NCBI RefSeq assembly: GCF_033958435.1
Contig: NC_134138.1
Coordinates: 265,771,798 to 265,835,797, forward strand
Length of the DNA stretch: 64,000 nt
Origin: Carettochelys insculpta
Taxonomy: Eukaryota; Chordata; Testudines; Carettochelyidae
Direction: 5' to 3'
Position numbers and translations under genes: made by a program. Positions 1 through 10,331 of this stretch are shown in pieces (the first letter of the stretch is position 1; each line of letters begins with the position of its first letter). The notes below the pieces were generated by a model, which saw nothing but the letters and a program-made list of their open reading frames with translations, was not told the origin of the DNA and made no database searches.

Positions 1-1421
1 TCTGTCACTAGGATTGGAGCACGTGTGATTGTATTTAATGGCTTGGCTTGGCTGTAAATGGTGGGTGTCAAACATTAACTATCTCACTGCTACTCATTTT
101 GTCAGAAACACCTTACTAATATGCTCATTCCTCACTGTAGTTATTGAGACAAAGATCAATGGGCTGCCTGGCTGCTGGAAAGCAAAGTTCAGATATGCCC
201 AGGAAATTTAATTTCTCTATATCCCTGCCTACATTGAGAGAGGGGGAAGTAGGGAGGTCTTTCCCTCCTCAATGACAGAAGAGACAAAAACTGTGAAGCA
301 AGAGAATATCATCCAAATATTTTATATCTAATCAGAATGGCCTTTTAGCTTTAAAAATGTACGTGGTAATGAAGTAGTAAACTGGAGAAGCAGAGAAAAG
401 AGGGCAGCCTACAAGACATTCAGGACTGACAATGCTTAGTGAGTAGTACAATGCTTAGTCAGTTATTAATATTGGGACATGCCTACACAAGAAAGTTAAT
501 CTGGAACAAGGTAGGGTGTGAGTTTAAAGTAGATTGATTATTCCTGATTAACATCCAGGTGTGGATGCTCTTACTCTTGAGTAAGAGTGCCTTACTCCAA
601 GTTAGTTTAATCCATTTCCAAAATGAATCAGAAATGCACGAACATACCTTGGTGTTCGGAACTCAAGCAGAAATGTCTTCATGAGCGTAGTTCTCAGGCC
701 TTGATACTCTTTGCTGCAGATTTTTCCCCCCAGTGTATGCATATCCTGAGTAGGTTAGCTATCAGTGTAGTTTCCTTTGGAAGATCCTATTTTCAGGTTA
801 TATACATTTGCCAAACAGGCATTCAAGCTGAAATATTCCATTCTAGGTGTCAGCTACAAGCTAAAGATTTTTTTTAAAAAGTTCTAGCTAAATGAGTTGT
901 GTTGTTTCTTAGAAGATTGAAGATACCTTAACTTAGCTCATATTAAAAAAATCTGTATATTTTGTTGAGAAGCTCTAATGGCTCCGTGCTTTGTAACAGG
1001 GTTTTTAAAATTTGGCAGGGGAGATGTTCTAGTCTGTTGTCTTTGCGATCTCTGTGCACATTTGTCTAAATTGGTCAGGTTATAAGCCTCTGAAATTCCT
1101 GATTTGCACATGCTCCATAGAGACTGAATAGAGTTTGACACACACATTTGCTGAACATTTTCATACGAACTGGGCATGGTCTATCTCCACACAGTGCCTA
1201 AGTGCCAATCAGACTTTGGCTTCATCAGGTACCGAGACAACTGGAGGGGCTAAACACCAATCATGGGTGAGTTCTAAGACAGGTGCCCACCACAGTAGCA
1301 AGTCAGCAACTGCAAAGCCATGCACTGATTTGGCACCAGCTAGCTCAGTGCTGCCACCTCCTGCTCCAATGATGCTATGCAGTCTGTTGGCACCTCTGGC
1401 ACAGGCAAACTTGTCATTTCC
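1..1421. other. Presumed intron, no gene seen
   Basis: AT-rich sequence with only short chance reading frames. I see no splice-bounded coding segment and no recognisable repeat apart from the LINE fragment that begins near its right edge. It is taken as intron of KMT2C because the first recognised exon lies downstream on the + strand. That placement is inference. Confidence 0.4.
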
Positions 1422-1424
1422 TCA

Positions 1425-2190
1425 GTAAGTACCAATGACAGGAACAGAGTTAAAAACAGTAGAGGAGTTCAAGTACCTTGGCAATGTGATAGCCAGTGAT
1501 GGCTCCCTTGACAAAGAAATCAATGCCAGAATCTGCCAGGCCAGCTGAGCACTAGGACATCTGAGAGCGTGACGTTGAATCAGCACAAGATCTGACAGTC
1601 CACTAAACTGAAAGTGTACGAATCTGTAGTTCTGACCAGTCTCCTGTGTGGCTGTGAAACCTGGACCTTGTACAGAAAACAAGTAAAACTGCTGGAGCGC
1701 TTCCACGCACACAGTCTGAGGTCAATAGTGCACATTTGATGGCAGGACAGAGTTATGAACCTGGAAGTCCTGGACAGAGCAGGAACCACAAGCATCGAAG
1801 CCATGATTCTGAAAGACCAGCTTCGCTGGTCAGGGAGTGTCATACGAATGGAGGAGTCAAGAATCCCTAAGCAGCTCCTCTGTGGTGAGCTCTTCCAGTG
1901 CAAAAGGAATCAAGTAGGCCTCACAAGAGATATAAAGACTGCGTGAAGGCCAACATTGCTCATGCTGGTTTAAAACCAGATCAGCTAGAGTAGCATGCAA
2001 AAGACTGAACAGGCTGGCGTGTTCTTGTACGACATGCGTATGACAACTTTGAAGAGCAGTGACGTGTATGCCTCATTGATCCTCATGAGAGGAGAGAGCA
2101 ACAAGAGCAGTCACGCCAACTGAGCCAGGACAGTTCCCTTGCCCTCACTGTGAACTCCAATGCTGTTCAAAGCTTGGACTCCTCAGCCAT
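1425..2190 (+). mobile_element. 3' end of a non-LTR retrotransposon (C-terminal RT region plus zinc finger)
   Basis: Broken frames on the + strand give the C-terminal part of a LINE reverse transcriptase. The phrase FKYLGNVIASDGSLDKEI lies near 1470-1525, followed by degenerate remains of a CETWTLYRK-type segment near 1655-1685, then NLEVLDRAGTTSIEAM near 1758-1808 and LRWSGSVIRMEE near 1828-1855. The end (about 2138-2205) encodes a C2H2-like finger with CPHC and then H-M-Q-V-H spacing. This layout, RT thumb then a terminal finger, occurs in several LINE groups. I cannot fix the clade. Many stops and frameshifts show it is a dead fragment. The 5' part is absent. Confidence 0.7.
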
Positions 2191-2599
2191 ATGCAAGTCC
2201 ACAACCGATGAGCATGTGCAAGCTCAAGATGTCATCATCAGACATGATGGATTACCTACTACCAATGACACTACCGAATTATCTGCCACTGCCTCAATAC
2301 GCCATCCAAACTGAATTATGGGTATGTGCCACACCAGTTACCCCTCTGTTTGTCATGGACAGTGCCCCAGCAAAAACCAGGCTTGGCCTTCCTATGACTC
2401 CAACAGGATCCAGTGATAAGGAAGATGTAACGTCTCAAGGCACAAACACACAGAGGCATTCATCTCCCAAACCACAATAACCATACCAGCCACCTACACA
2501 CCACCTCAGTGGTTACCACCACCCCTCACAGTGCCTCCTAACTGTCCCTATTGGAACTCCTGGTTACCATATTGGACCCAGCAGCCATAGCTCCTCAGC

Positions 2600-4271
2600 T
2601 GCCATAGTCTATTAGCTCAAGTGATAGAAATCTGTGGTGTGGATCTGAAGGACCCCGTTTTGCTGATGACCTTTGTGGTCAGTTTTATTCCATAGGCTGT
2701 AATTTTAATTTTGCTTTGTTTAAAAAATGGAAACTGTTATAAAAACTGTTAAAATAATTTTAAGATTGGAATCCTAGTTAATATATGCCAGAATTTGGAT
2801 TACGTGTAGGGTTTTGTCATGATGGCAAGTCACTTAGGACATAATGTTCACAGTTGGTAACTAATTGTATCTGCTGCATTTTTTGGATGACCAGCTTCAA
2901 ACACCTGTGACCTGATTCACCCAAGTTGCAACTGCACGGCTCCAGGTATAAAGGGCTATAAAAATGCTATGTACTCTGAAAAATCAAGCCTTAGGTGTAT
3001 AAGACTTGGAACCCCAAAATGGCATATAGTGTTGTCAGTTTTAGCCTTAATCTTGCTCTCTTCCTCCCTTCCACATCTATAAAATAGGGATAATATCTCT
3101 TCAGCTTTCACAGAGGTGGTGAAGATAAATATGTTAATTATTACATAACTGTTAGTACAGAGAATACAATTTTGTGATTAAACACATGCTTCATTTAATT
3201 ACATATAATCTTAATGCATTCTATCAAAGGTGGCATGCTTTTCATGTTTTTTACATAATATATATGCCATAGTTTGTTAATATGGTGGGTTTATTATATC
3301 AAAGCATGAAGAGGCTGACATAGGCATGTTTTGTTTTCTTTTTTCTTAACAACCTAAAAGAAATAAATGTTTTCTAAGGTTTCCAGTTTGACTTCCAAAT
3401 TATATTCTAGTTTGCTGTTGCTTCAGAATGTTTCATTTCTTAAGTGATGGCAGTGAAAGAAAATTATAATTACAGTGTAATTAAAATCTAAGAGAAATGT
3501 GAGTTCTAATTTCCTGGATTTTATTATTTAATATTTTTATTAAATCTGTAAGTTCAAAATAACCAATATATGGTTGTCCCACTTGTTATCAGCTCTGAAT
3601 CATTTCCCTATATCCGGCATTGTTCATGCAAAATGTTAAAGATTAGAAAATAATGGTACTGCTGGACATGCAAATTACATAGTACCTTTTTTAAAGCAGT
3701 CATATAATGGAAAATTGCTAACCCTGCTTTGCCAGCATGTTGGTATGTTTAATTTTTCTTAATTATCTGCAATACTTAGAAAACATTGGATTTGATGTAC
3801 GATAACCTGATAGGGAGGTGTGGTTATAAGCATTATTAGCTTTTACCAGACCATAGAGCAAGCAATGACATTTGTCAAAACTACAGTACCACAACTCATT
3901 AACCAATATTTTCGCTCAAGTTTTTTTGAGGTCTCATCAGTGCTAGTAACACAAAGTATTATTCACTTTATCTTCCTCCTATGAGTCCATGACAGCAATT
4001 TACATAGGTAAACCATTTCAAAGATAACCGTTTATACAGCCATTCTGTTTAGTATAGATTAAATTGTGCCAGGTCAAGAAATATGAACAGCAGGCGGATC
4101 TTTTACCTAGAACTGTACACTATCAGTCTTATTTCTGAGCTAACATTTTAAAAGCTAAACGAAATACATCAATCTAAGAAACGTGTAAAGTCTATCCTTT
4201 ATCCAAAGTTGGTTTTGCATGGTAAAAATCATATTTTTCCAAATTCTGCTGCATTGATAAGATTACATATG
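2600..4271. other. AT-rich intronic sequence
   Basis: No coding segment, recognised repeat or RNA gene was found. The stretch separates the LINE fragment from the left inverted repeat of DIRS copy 1. Confidence 0.4.
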
Positions 4272-4452
4272 TTCTTCATCGAGTGTCCCCGTGGGTGCTC
4301 CACAATAGGTGTCGGGCTCCCCCAGTGCCGCAGATCGGAAATCTTCCATCAGTTTCTCCTGGATCGCGCATGTGCTGGCACGCGCCGCTCCCCTGCACAC
4401 CCCCGGCCGCGTGCGTGATCCGGTCCCCACCAGTTCCTTCTCAACTGCCATC
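4272..4452 (+). repeat. Left inverted terminal repeat of DIRS copy 1
   Basis: Begins TTCTTCATCGAGTGTCCCCG and is the near-perfect reverse complement of the right end. The matched stretch runs about 180 bp, through the GC-rich block to GTTCCTTCTCAACTGCC. The same terminus starts DIRS copy 2 at 24255. Confidence 0.92.
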
Positions 4453-4729
4453 GGCTGCAGATGGAATCCGCTCAGGCTACGGCCGGAGTCAGATGAGAGA
4501 GTGTTTCTACGTGTAAATTGTTGTTTTTTTCCGGTTTAAAAAAAAAAAAGAGAGGACAAAGAGAATTTAAAAAAAAAAATATAATAAAAAGAGAGAGAGG
4601 AGCGGAGAAGAAGAGTGGACGTGAAGGCAAGTAGGCTGCCCGCTGCCCTGCAGGCTAGTGTCTGCGATTCGGGTAAACAGGCACGGATTAAGTGCTAAGT
4701 ACCCTATTAACAGTAAAAGACTCACTGCG

Positions 4730-6900
4730 ATGGCCTCTTCAGGCTTTAAAAAGTGTGAGTCCTGCCGCGAAGCTATGCCAGCCTCCAATGGGCATAGTGA
4801 ATGTATCCGATGCCTGGGGGAATCACACGTTACCCAGAAGTGTTCCCACTGTGCTAAGCTCACAGCCAGGGTCAGGAAAGACAGAGAAATGAGTCTTAAA
4901 ATGCTGTTGTTTGACAAGGCCCTCCATCCGGACTTGCCGGAGACGCCTCAACCAGAAGGGCCCTCTGGGTTCCACAAGAGGAAGGCAGCTTCTTTGACCC
5001 CCTCGGTGCAGAAACGGAGGAAGCTCTCCCCAGCTCGATTCTTGCCGGCAGTTTCAGTGAGCGGGATGGGCGGAGCACACAGCCCCCAGCCGCATACTCA
5101 GGCAAGCGGCAGCGCACGTGGCAGAGGCTGAGCCTCCAGTTACAAAACAGCCGGCACGTGCGGTGCCTAGAGCGTCGGCCAGGCAAGCGCCGGAACTGGC
5201 GGCACCGACCCCTGCGGCACCAAGGGTGCAGGACCAACAGGCACGGAGCCTGCAGGCACCGGAGGACGTTACCCGCGCGGCACCGCAGCTGAACAGGCCG
5301 AGCGCGGCGCCAACAGCGGGCCCGAGATCCCCGGCGCGGGAGGGGGCGGTACCAGCCCCACAGGGTAGGGGAAAGGCAAGAACAAAAACCTGGCACTGCA
5401 GCCCTTCTCCGGACAGGGCTGCGCTGCTACTGACAACAAGCCCTCCCCCTGTGCTACACACGCCGCCCAGAAGGCCTGGGTCTCCACCGGCCTATCCAGA
5501 ACCACCTCCTCCATTCCTCCAACCAATGTCACCATGGCTTGGGCCACCTTCACCCTTTCTGGGATTGGACCCCCTGGAGTACTACCACAAACCGGTTTCA
5601 CTGCTATCTCTGTCATCGCGGAGGTCTCGCTCTCCCAGACGTCGGGAGTACACACCCCGAGAGTGGTCCAGGTCTCCATCCCCGGACCCGTGCCCATGCT
5701 GCCATGGTCGTTCTTATCATGCTGGACACAGACACCCCAGGCCTACGCCCAGGGGCAGGTTCCCCCTGGCCGTCCAATACCCCCGTGGACACTCTCGATC
5801 GGGGATGGAAACAGTTATCTCAAGGGGAGTTAATTTTAGAACCCCGAGACTTTCCTTCGTAAGCCTCCAGTGAGCAGGTGTATCATCGGCCGCAGGAACC
5901 TGAGAGTTCGAAGGAGGTTTACCCTAGTGGTTCCTCCTCATCCTCCCCAGGTGAGGCCATGGCCCCCGGGGATGTCACTCCCCAGGATGACCTCATACAG
6001 TTTCAGGAGCTGTTTAAAAGGGTGGCTTTCACGCAAGGCATTCAAACGGCAGAAGTGCAGGAGAAACATCACAAACTCCTGAAAAATTTGAGACCCCCAG
6101 CTTCATCCAAAATTGCTATCCTGCTGGACGAAGCCATTATGGAGTCAGCCACTACCATATGGCAGACTCCGGCCTCCGCTCCGCCTATGAACAAGAGAGC
6201 GGGTAAGAAGTACTTCATCCCGGCAAAGGGCATGGAGTTCCTCTTCAGTCACCCACAACCAAATTCTTTGGTGGTCGAGTCGTCCCAGCAGAGGTCAAAG
6301 ACTTCTCAGTACAAATCGGGGGGATCAGACAAAGATGCCAAGAAGGTAGAGCTGTTTGTCAGGAAGGTATATTCCTCTTCCACCCTGCTACTGAGAGTGG
6401 CAAATTATGCGGCACACCTAGCGAAATGTAAGTTTGTTAATTACTCCAGGCTTACTTCTCTCAGGGATTCACTTCCAGAAGATAAGAAGCCGGTGTTAAA
6501 GGCAATTGTGCAAGAGGGCTACGCAGCTTCGATGACGGGAGTCCAGATCGTCCTGGATGTGGCAGATACAGCAGCACGCTCAACGGCTACAGCAGTGGTC
6601 ATGCGTAGAGAATCTTGGCTCCAGACATCGGGTATCCCGAGGGACCTACAGGCGAAGATCGTGGATCTTCCCTTTGACATGCAAAAGTTGTTTGCGGACT
6701 CAACCGACTCGGTCCTCCACTCCAGTAAGGACTCGAGAGCTACACTTAGAACCCTGGGTATTTATACTCTTCCATATAGGAAGAAAAAATATTACCCTCA
6801 GCAAAGACGCTACCCGTACCAACCACAGCGTGTGCAGTATCAACGGGGCTACGACCAAGGGCGACATCAACAGCAGCAACAGTACAGAACTCCTAGGTGA
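4730..6900 (+). pseudogene. DIRS gag (copy 1), broken
   Basis: The likely start is the ATG at 4730, giving MASSGFKKCESC. The N-terminus has paired cysteines (CESC, CIRC, CSHC) that look zinc-binding. The middle is proline- and alanine-rich, then arginine/serine-rich. The C-terminal part (about 5940-6870) is the conserved DIRS gag core with FQELFKRVA, LLDEAIMES and a basic, Gln/Tyr-rich tail. This core is the type from which the LAP2-alpha-specific region of mammalian TMPO is thought to derive. The frame changes near 5117 and again near 5820-5860, and a TAA lies at 5860-5862, where copy 2 reads CAA. The final stop is at 6898-6900. It encodes no intact product. Confidence 0.85.
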
Positions 6901-6902
6901 CA

Positions 6903-8890
6903 TTCTCAACAAAGGCGTACGCCCTCGGGACGGGCCCAAAGGCAACAAGTTTGACGGGCATGTCAAGGGCTGCACTATCACTACCATCGCGTAATGCCAC
7001 TCTCATCTCATGTTCCATCATCGCCTCAGACTGTTTCACTCCCAATGGCGAAAGATCACCGCAGACAAATGGGTGCTGGAGATCATAGCCACAGGTTACC
7101 CGATCCCCTTCCAGTCGCTCCCACCGATGAAGCCTCCTTCCAGGCCTCACCTCTGGGACGCTACCCACGAGGCGAGGCTCAAGCAGGAAGTGGACCACCT
7201 TATGTTCATAGGGGCGGTGGAAAGAGTGCCAGAACAATTCCAGGGAAAAGGTTTTTATTCGTGGTACTTCCTCACAGAGAAGAAAACAGGAGGCTGGAGG
7301 CCCATCTTAGATCTTCGTGGCCTCAACCGCTACTTACGCAAGCAATGTTTTCCGATGATTACAGTCTCCTCCATACTCTCGGCACTGGACGATGGAGATT
7401 GGTTTGCAGCCCTCGACTTACAAGATGCTTACTTTCCTAAACGATCCACCCAGCACACAGGTGCTTCCTCCGCTTCATGGTCGGCAAGAAACACTTCCAG
7501 TACAGGGTTCTTCCGTTCGGCCTCTCCTCGGCCCCCAGAGTCTTTACCAAAACCCTGGCAGTGGTGTCAGCCTACCTGCACAGACAGGGGGTGTTTATAT
7601 TCCCATACCTGGACGACTGCCTACTGAAAGGGGCCTCGAAGGCAGAGGTCGTACGCATGATCCGCGTCACAGTGGACGCGTTCTCTTCGCTGGGCCTAGT
7701 CATCAACCTCGCGAAGTCAAAGACCGACCCCACACAAGACATAGAGTTCATAGGGGCACGCATAAACTCTATCACAGCAAGGGTGTACCTACCCGACGCC
7801 CGCTTCCGCGCCATCAGTTCGCTGGTGCAAGTCATCACATACAGCCCCACGGTGCGGGTCTTAACATGCTTACAGCTGCTGGGCCACATGGCGGCAGCAA
7901 CGTTTGTGGTACAGAATGCCAGATTGCACATGCGAAGCCTGCAGCATTGGCTGGCGAGCGTCTACAAACCGGCATCCCACACTGTCCACAGTGTGGTGTC
8001 GCCCACGACAGAGGTGCGCAGATCCCTGGCGTGGTGGGTAAACCCCAAGAACCTGCTAGCAGGGGTGCCTTTTCACCAACCGCAAATTTCTATTTTTCTT
8101 ACTACCGACGCCTCTCACATAAGATGGGGAGCACACATCAGCGACAAGGTGACGCGAGGGCTATGGTCCCCTGCGGAACAGACACTGCCCATAAACATAC
8201 TGGAGCTCAGAGCAGTGTTCAACGCCTGCAAACATTTTCGAGACCACATATATGGCAAAGTAGTTGGGATCAATACAGACAATACTTCCACTATGTTTTA
8301 CATAAATCGACAAGGAGGAGCCCGATCCCATGCCCTATGTGCGGAAGCAGTCCGACTGTGGAACTGGTGCATCACCAACAACATAACGTTGAAAGCCTCA
8401 TACTTGCCGGGCGCTCACAACGTGAAGGCAGATCAGCTGAGCAGGTGCTTCGCACTCACACACGAATGGCAGATCCGCTGCGATCTGCTACGACCGATCT
8501 TTCATACATGGGGGTTTCCCCAGATTGATCTGTTTGCCACCCAGCACAAAAAGAAGTGTCCCCAGTACTGCTCCTGGGCAGGAGTGGGGCGGAGGTCCCT
8601 GGGGGAAGCATTCATGATTTCATGGAAGGGCCCCCTACTTTACGCATTTCCCACCCCCAGCGCTTATCCACAAGATGTTGCAGAAAGCCAGAAGGGAGAG
8701 AGCTCGCATGATACTAGTAGTCGCAACGTGGGATCGGCAGCAATGGTTTCCCTTGCTTCTGTGCATGTCGGACCGCACACCGCTCCCTCTACCGATGACT
8801 CCGGACCTACTCATGCAGGCTCAGGGGTCCATAGTGCACCCGCACCCTCAGGGCCTGCGCCTACAAGCATGGCTAATCCATGGCTCAGCT
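6903..8890 (+). pseudogene. DIRS pol (copy 1): reverse transcriptase and RNase H, broken
   Basis: Pol runs in the +1 frame relative to the end of gag. The reverse transcriptase shows LDLQDAYF (motif A, about 7412-7435), LPFGLSSAP (motif B, about 7512-7538) and FPYLDDCL (motif C, about 7600-7623). RNase H follows with TDASHIRWGA (about 8104), LELRAVF (about 8200), NTDNTS (about 8272) and HNVKADQLSR (about 8416). A region starting IDLFATQ (about 8524) precedes the recombinase and may match the methyltransferase-like segment of DIRS pol. Lesions are a TAA at 6992-6994 (CAA in copy 2), a -1 frame change near 7440 between motifs A and B, and frame changes near 8670 and 8890. Catalytic residues themselves are retained. 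Confidence 0.9.
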
Positions 8891-9924
8891 CCTTAGAAAG
8901 CACATGTACGGAGGGAGTACAACAAGTCCTGGAAAGTAGCCGAAGGACCTCCACCACGAAGATTTACAAGCAGAAATGGACTCGATTCACTGCTTGGTGT
9001 TCCGCCAAGCAGTTAGCTCCCCTTGATGTTCCTATACCATTAATACTAAAATACTTATTGGACCTCAAGAGGGGCGGGCTTTCCTTATCCTCGCTAAAAG
9101 TCCACCTCGCCACTATATAAACCTTTCGGCATACAGAGGAGGGGCCCACGGTATTCGCTCATCCTATAGTTACCAGGTTCTTTAAGGGGTTGGTAAACCT
9201 GTACCACCCTCGGAAACCGCTTCCACCATCGTGGAACTTGGATTTGGTGCTCAGCACGCTAACGGGTCCACCTTTTGAACCATTAGCCACAGTTCCCCTA
9301 TGTCTCCTTACGATAAAAACAACCTTCCTCCTTGCAGTTATGTCAGCTCGCAGGGTCAGTGAGCTCGCAGCAGTTATGGCAACACCGCCCTGCACAGTAT
9401 TCTCAAAGGAGGCGGTAACCTTACGGCTGCACCCAGCCTTTGTTCCAAAAGTTTCTTCAGAGTTCCATCTTAATTAACCAATAGTTTTATCCTCGTTTTA
9501 CCCGAAGCCTCACAGCTCCAGCAAAGAGGCAGGCCTGCACCTCCTGGACGTGAGGTGGGCGCTGGCCTTCTACATAGACAGAACTAAATCCTTCCGGAAA
9601 ACGGACAGGCTTCTTGTGTCTCTCACTTCCAGGTTAAATAGGGAAGGTTTCTCTTCACGGATTATTTCAAAGCACATTGTGTCCTGTATAAAAAAGTGCT
9701 TCGAGCTTCGAAAGACTCCTTTTCTGGCCCCGCCCAGGGCTCACTCCACCAGGGCGGTGGTGGCGTCAACAGCCTTCTTCAAAGGCATCGCGTTGAAAGA
9801 CATCTGTAGAGCGGTGACCTGGTCATCCTGCGACACCTTTGCCAAGCATTATGCCCTACATCGGGTATTCCAAGAGGATACCCGTCTGTCGACAGCAGTC
9901 CTTTCGGGGGCAAGCTGCACATAA
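8891..9924 (+). pseudogene. DIRS tyrosine recombinase (copy 1), two in-frame stops
   Basis: The N-terminal core-binding half reads TTKIYKQKWTRFTAW and LKYLLDLKRGGLSLSSLKVH. The catalytic half keeps the arginine of ARRVSELAA (Arg codon 9352-9354), the HSTR box (His codon 9742-9744, Arg 9751-9753) and the nucleophilic tyrosine of FAKHYALH (codon 9850-9852). TAA stops at 9118-9120 and 9475-9477 are in the same frame and interrupt the protein. In intact DIRS elements this enzyme inserts the circular DNA copy. Here the active-site residues are visible but no full-length protein can be made. Confidence 0.9.
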
Positions 9925-9969
9925 ACCGATTACCCACCTCCTTTCTTGGGTTACTGCTGGGTAGTCAGC

Positions 9970-10066
9970 TATTGTGGATCACCCACGGGGACACTCAATG
10001 AAGAAAGAGAAGTTACTCACCGTAGTAACGGTGGTTCTTTGAGATGTGTCCCCGTGGTTGCTCCAC
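9970..10066 (+). repeat. Internal complementary region of DIRS copy 1
   Basis: Reading in reverse complement, this segment joins the right terminus (ending GTGAGTAACTTCTCT) directly to the left terminus (starting TTCTTCATTGAGTGTCCCCG). It is thus a complementary template of the circle junction, as known for DIRS replication. It lies immediately before the right inverted repeat. Confidence 0.9.
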
Positions 10067-10123
10067 CACCCAGCTATCCTCCCCACTTCGGATCTCTGTC
10101 TAGTGTTTTTCAGGAGCATTCAA

Positions 10124-10331
10124 GGCGGTTGGTCAAGGAACTGGCGGGGACCGGATCGCGCATGTGGCCGGGGGCGCGCAGGGGGGCGGCGCGTGCCGGT
10201 GCATGCGCGATCCAGGAGAAACTGCTGGAAGATTTCCGATCTGCGGCACCGGGCGAGCCCGACACCTATTGTGGAGCACCCACGGGGACACATCTCGAAG
10301 AACCACCATTACTACGGTGAGTAACTTCTCT
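10124..10331 (-). repeat. Right inverted terminal repeat of DIRS copy 1
   Basis: Reverse complement of the left repeat over about 180 bp, followed by about 26 terminal bases (ACGGTGAGTAACTTCTCT) that are absent from the left repeat but present in the internal complementary region. The border at about 10331 is set by comparison with that region. Confidence 0.9.

Larger units (their letters stand above)
4272..10331 (+). mobile_element. DIRS-type tyrosine-recombinase retrotransposon, copy 1 (full length, inactive)
   Basis: A 6.06-kb element bounded by inverted terminal repeats (left 4272-4452, right 10124-10331). It carries gag, reverse transcriptase, RNase H and tyrosine recombinase in that order on the + strand, then an internal complementary region (9970-10066). 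Inverted repeats, an internal complementary region, a tyrosine recombinase and no integrase together define DIRS elements, which integrate through a circular intermediate without target duplication. The flanks do show no duplication (ACATATG left, TTTTCCA right). Reading frames are broken several times, so the copy is inactive. It lies in KMT2C sense orientation upstream of the first recognised exon. Confidence 0.93.

Noticed and set aside
7433..7446. Programmed -1 ribosomal frameshift in the DIRS RT
   Set aside because: The in-frame codons are TTT CCT AAA. They do not form an X XXY YYZ slippery heptamer, and the shift lies inside a folded domain between catalytic motifs.
7392..8528. A 378-codon open frame across the DIRS pol region in a third frame
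   Set aside because: It is a shadow. The true RT and RNase H motifs are in the overlapping frames, and this frame has no recognisable motif.
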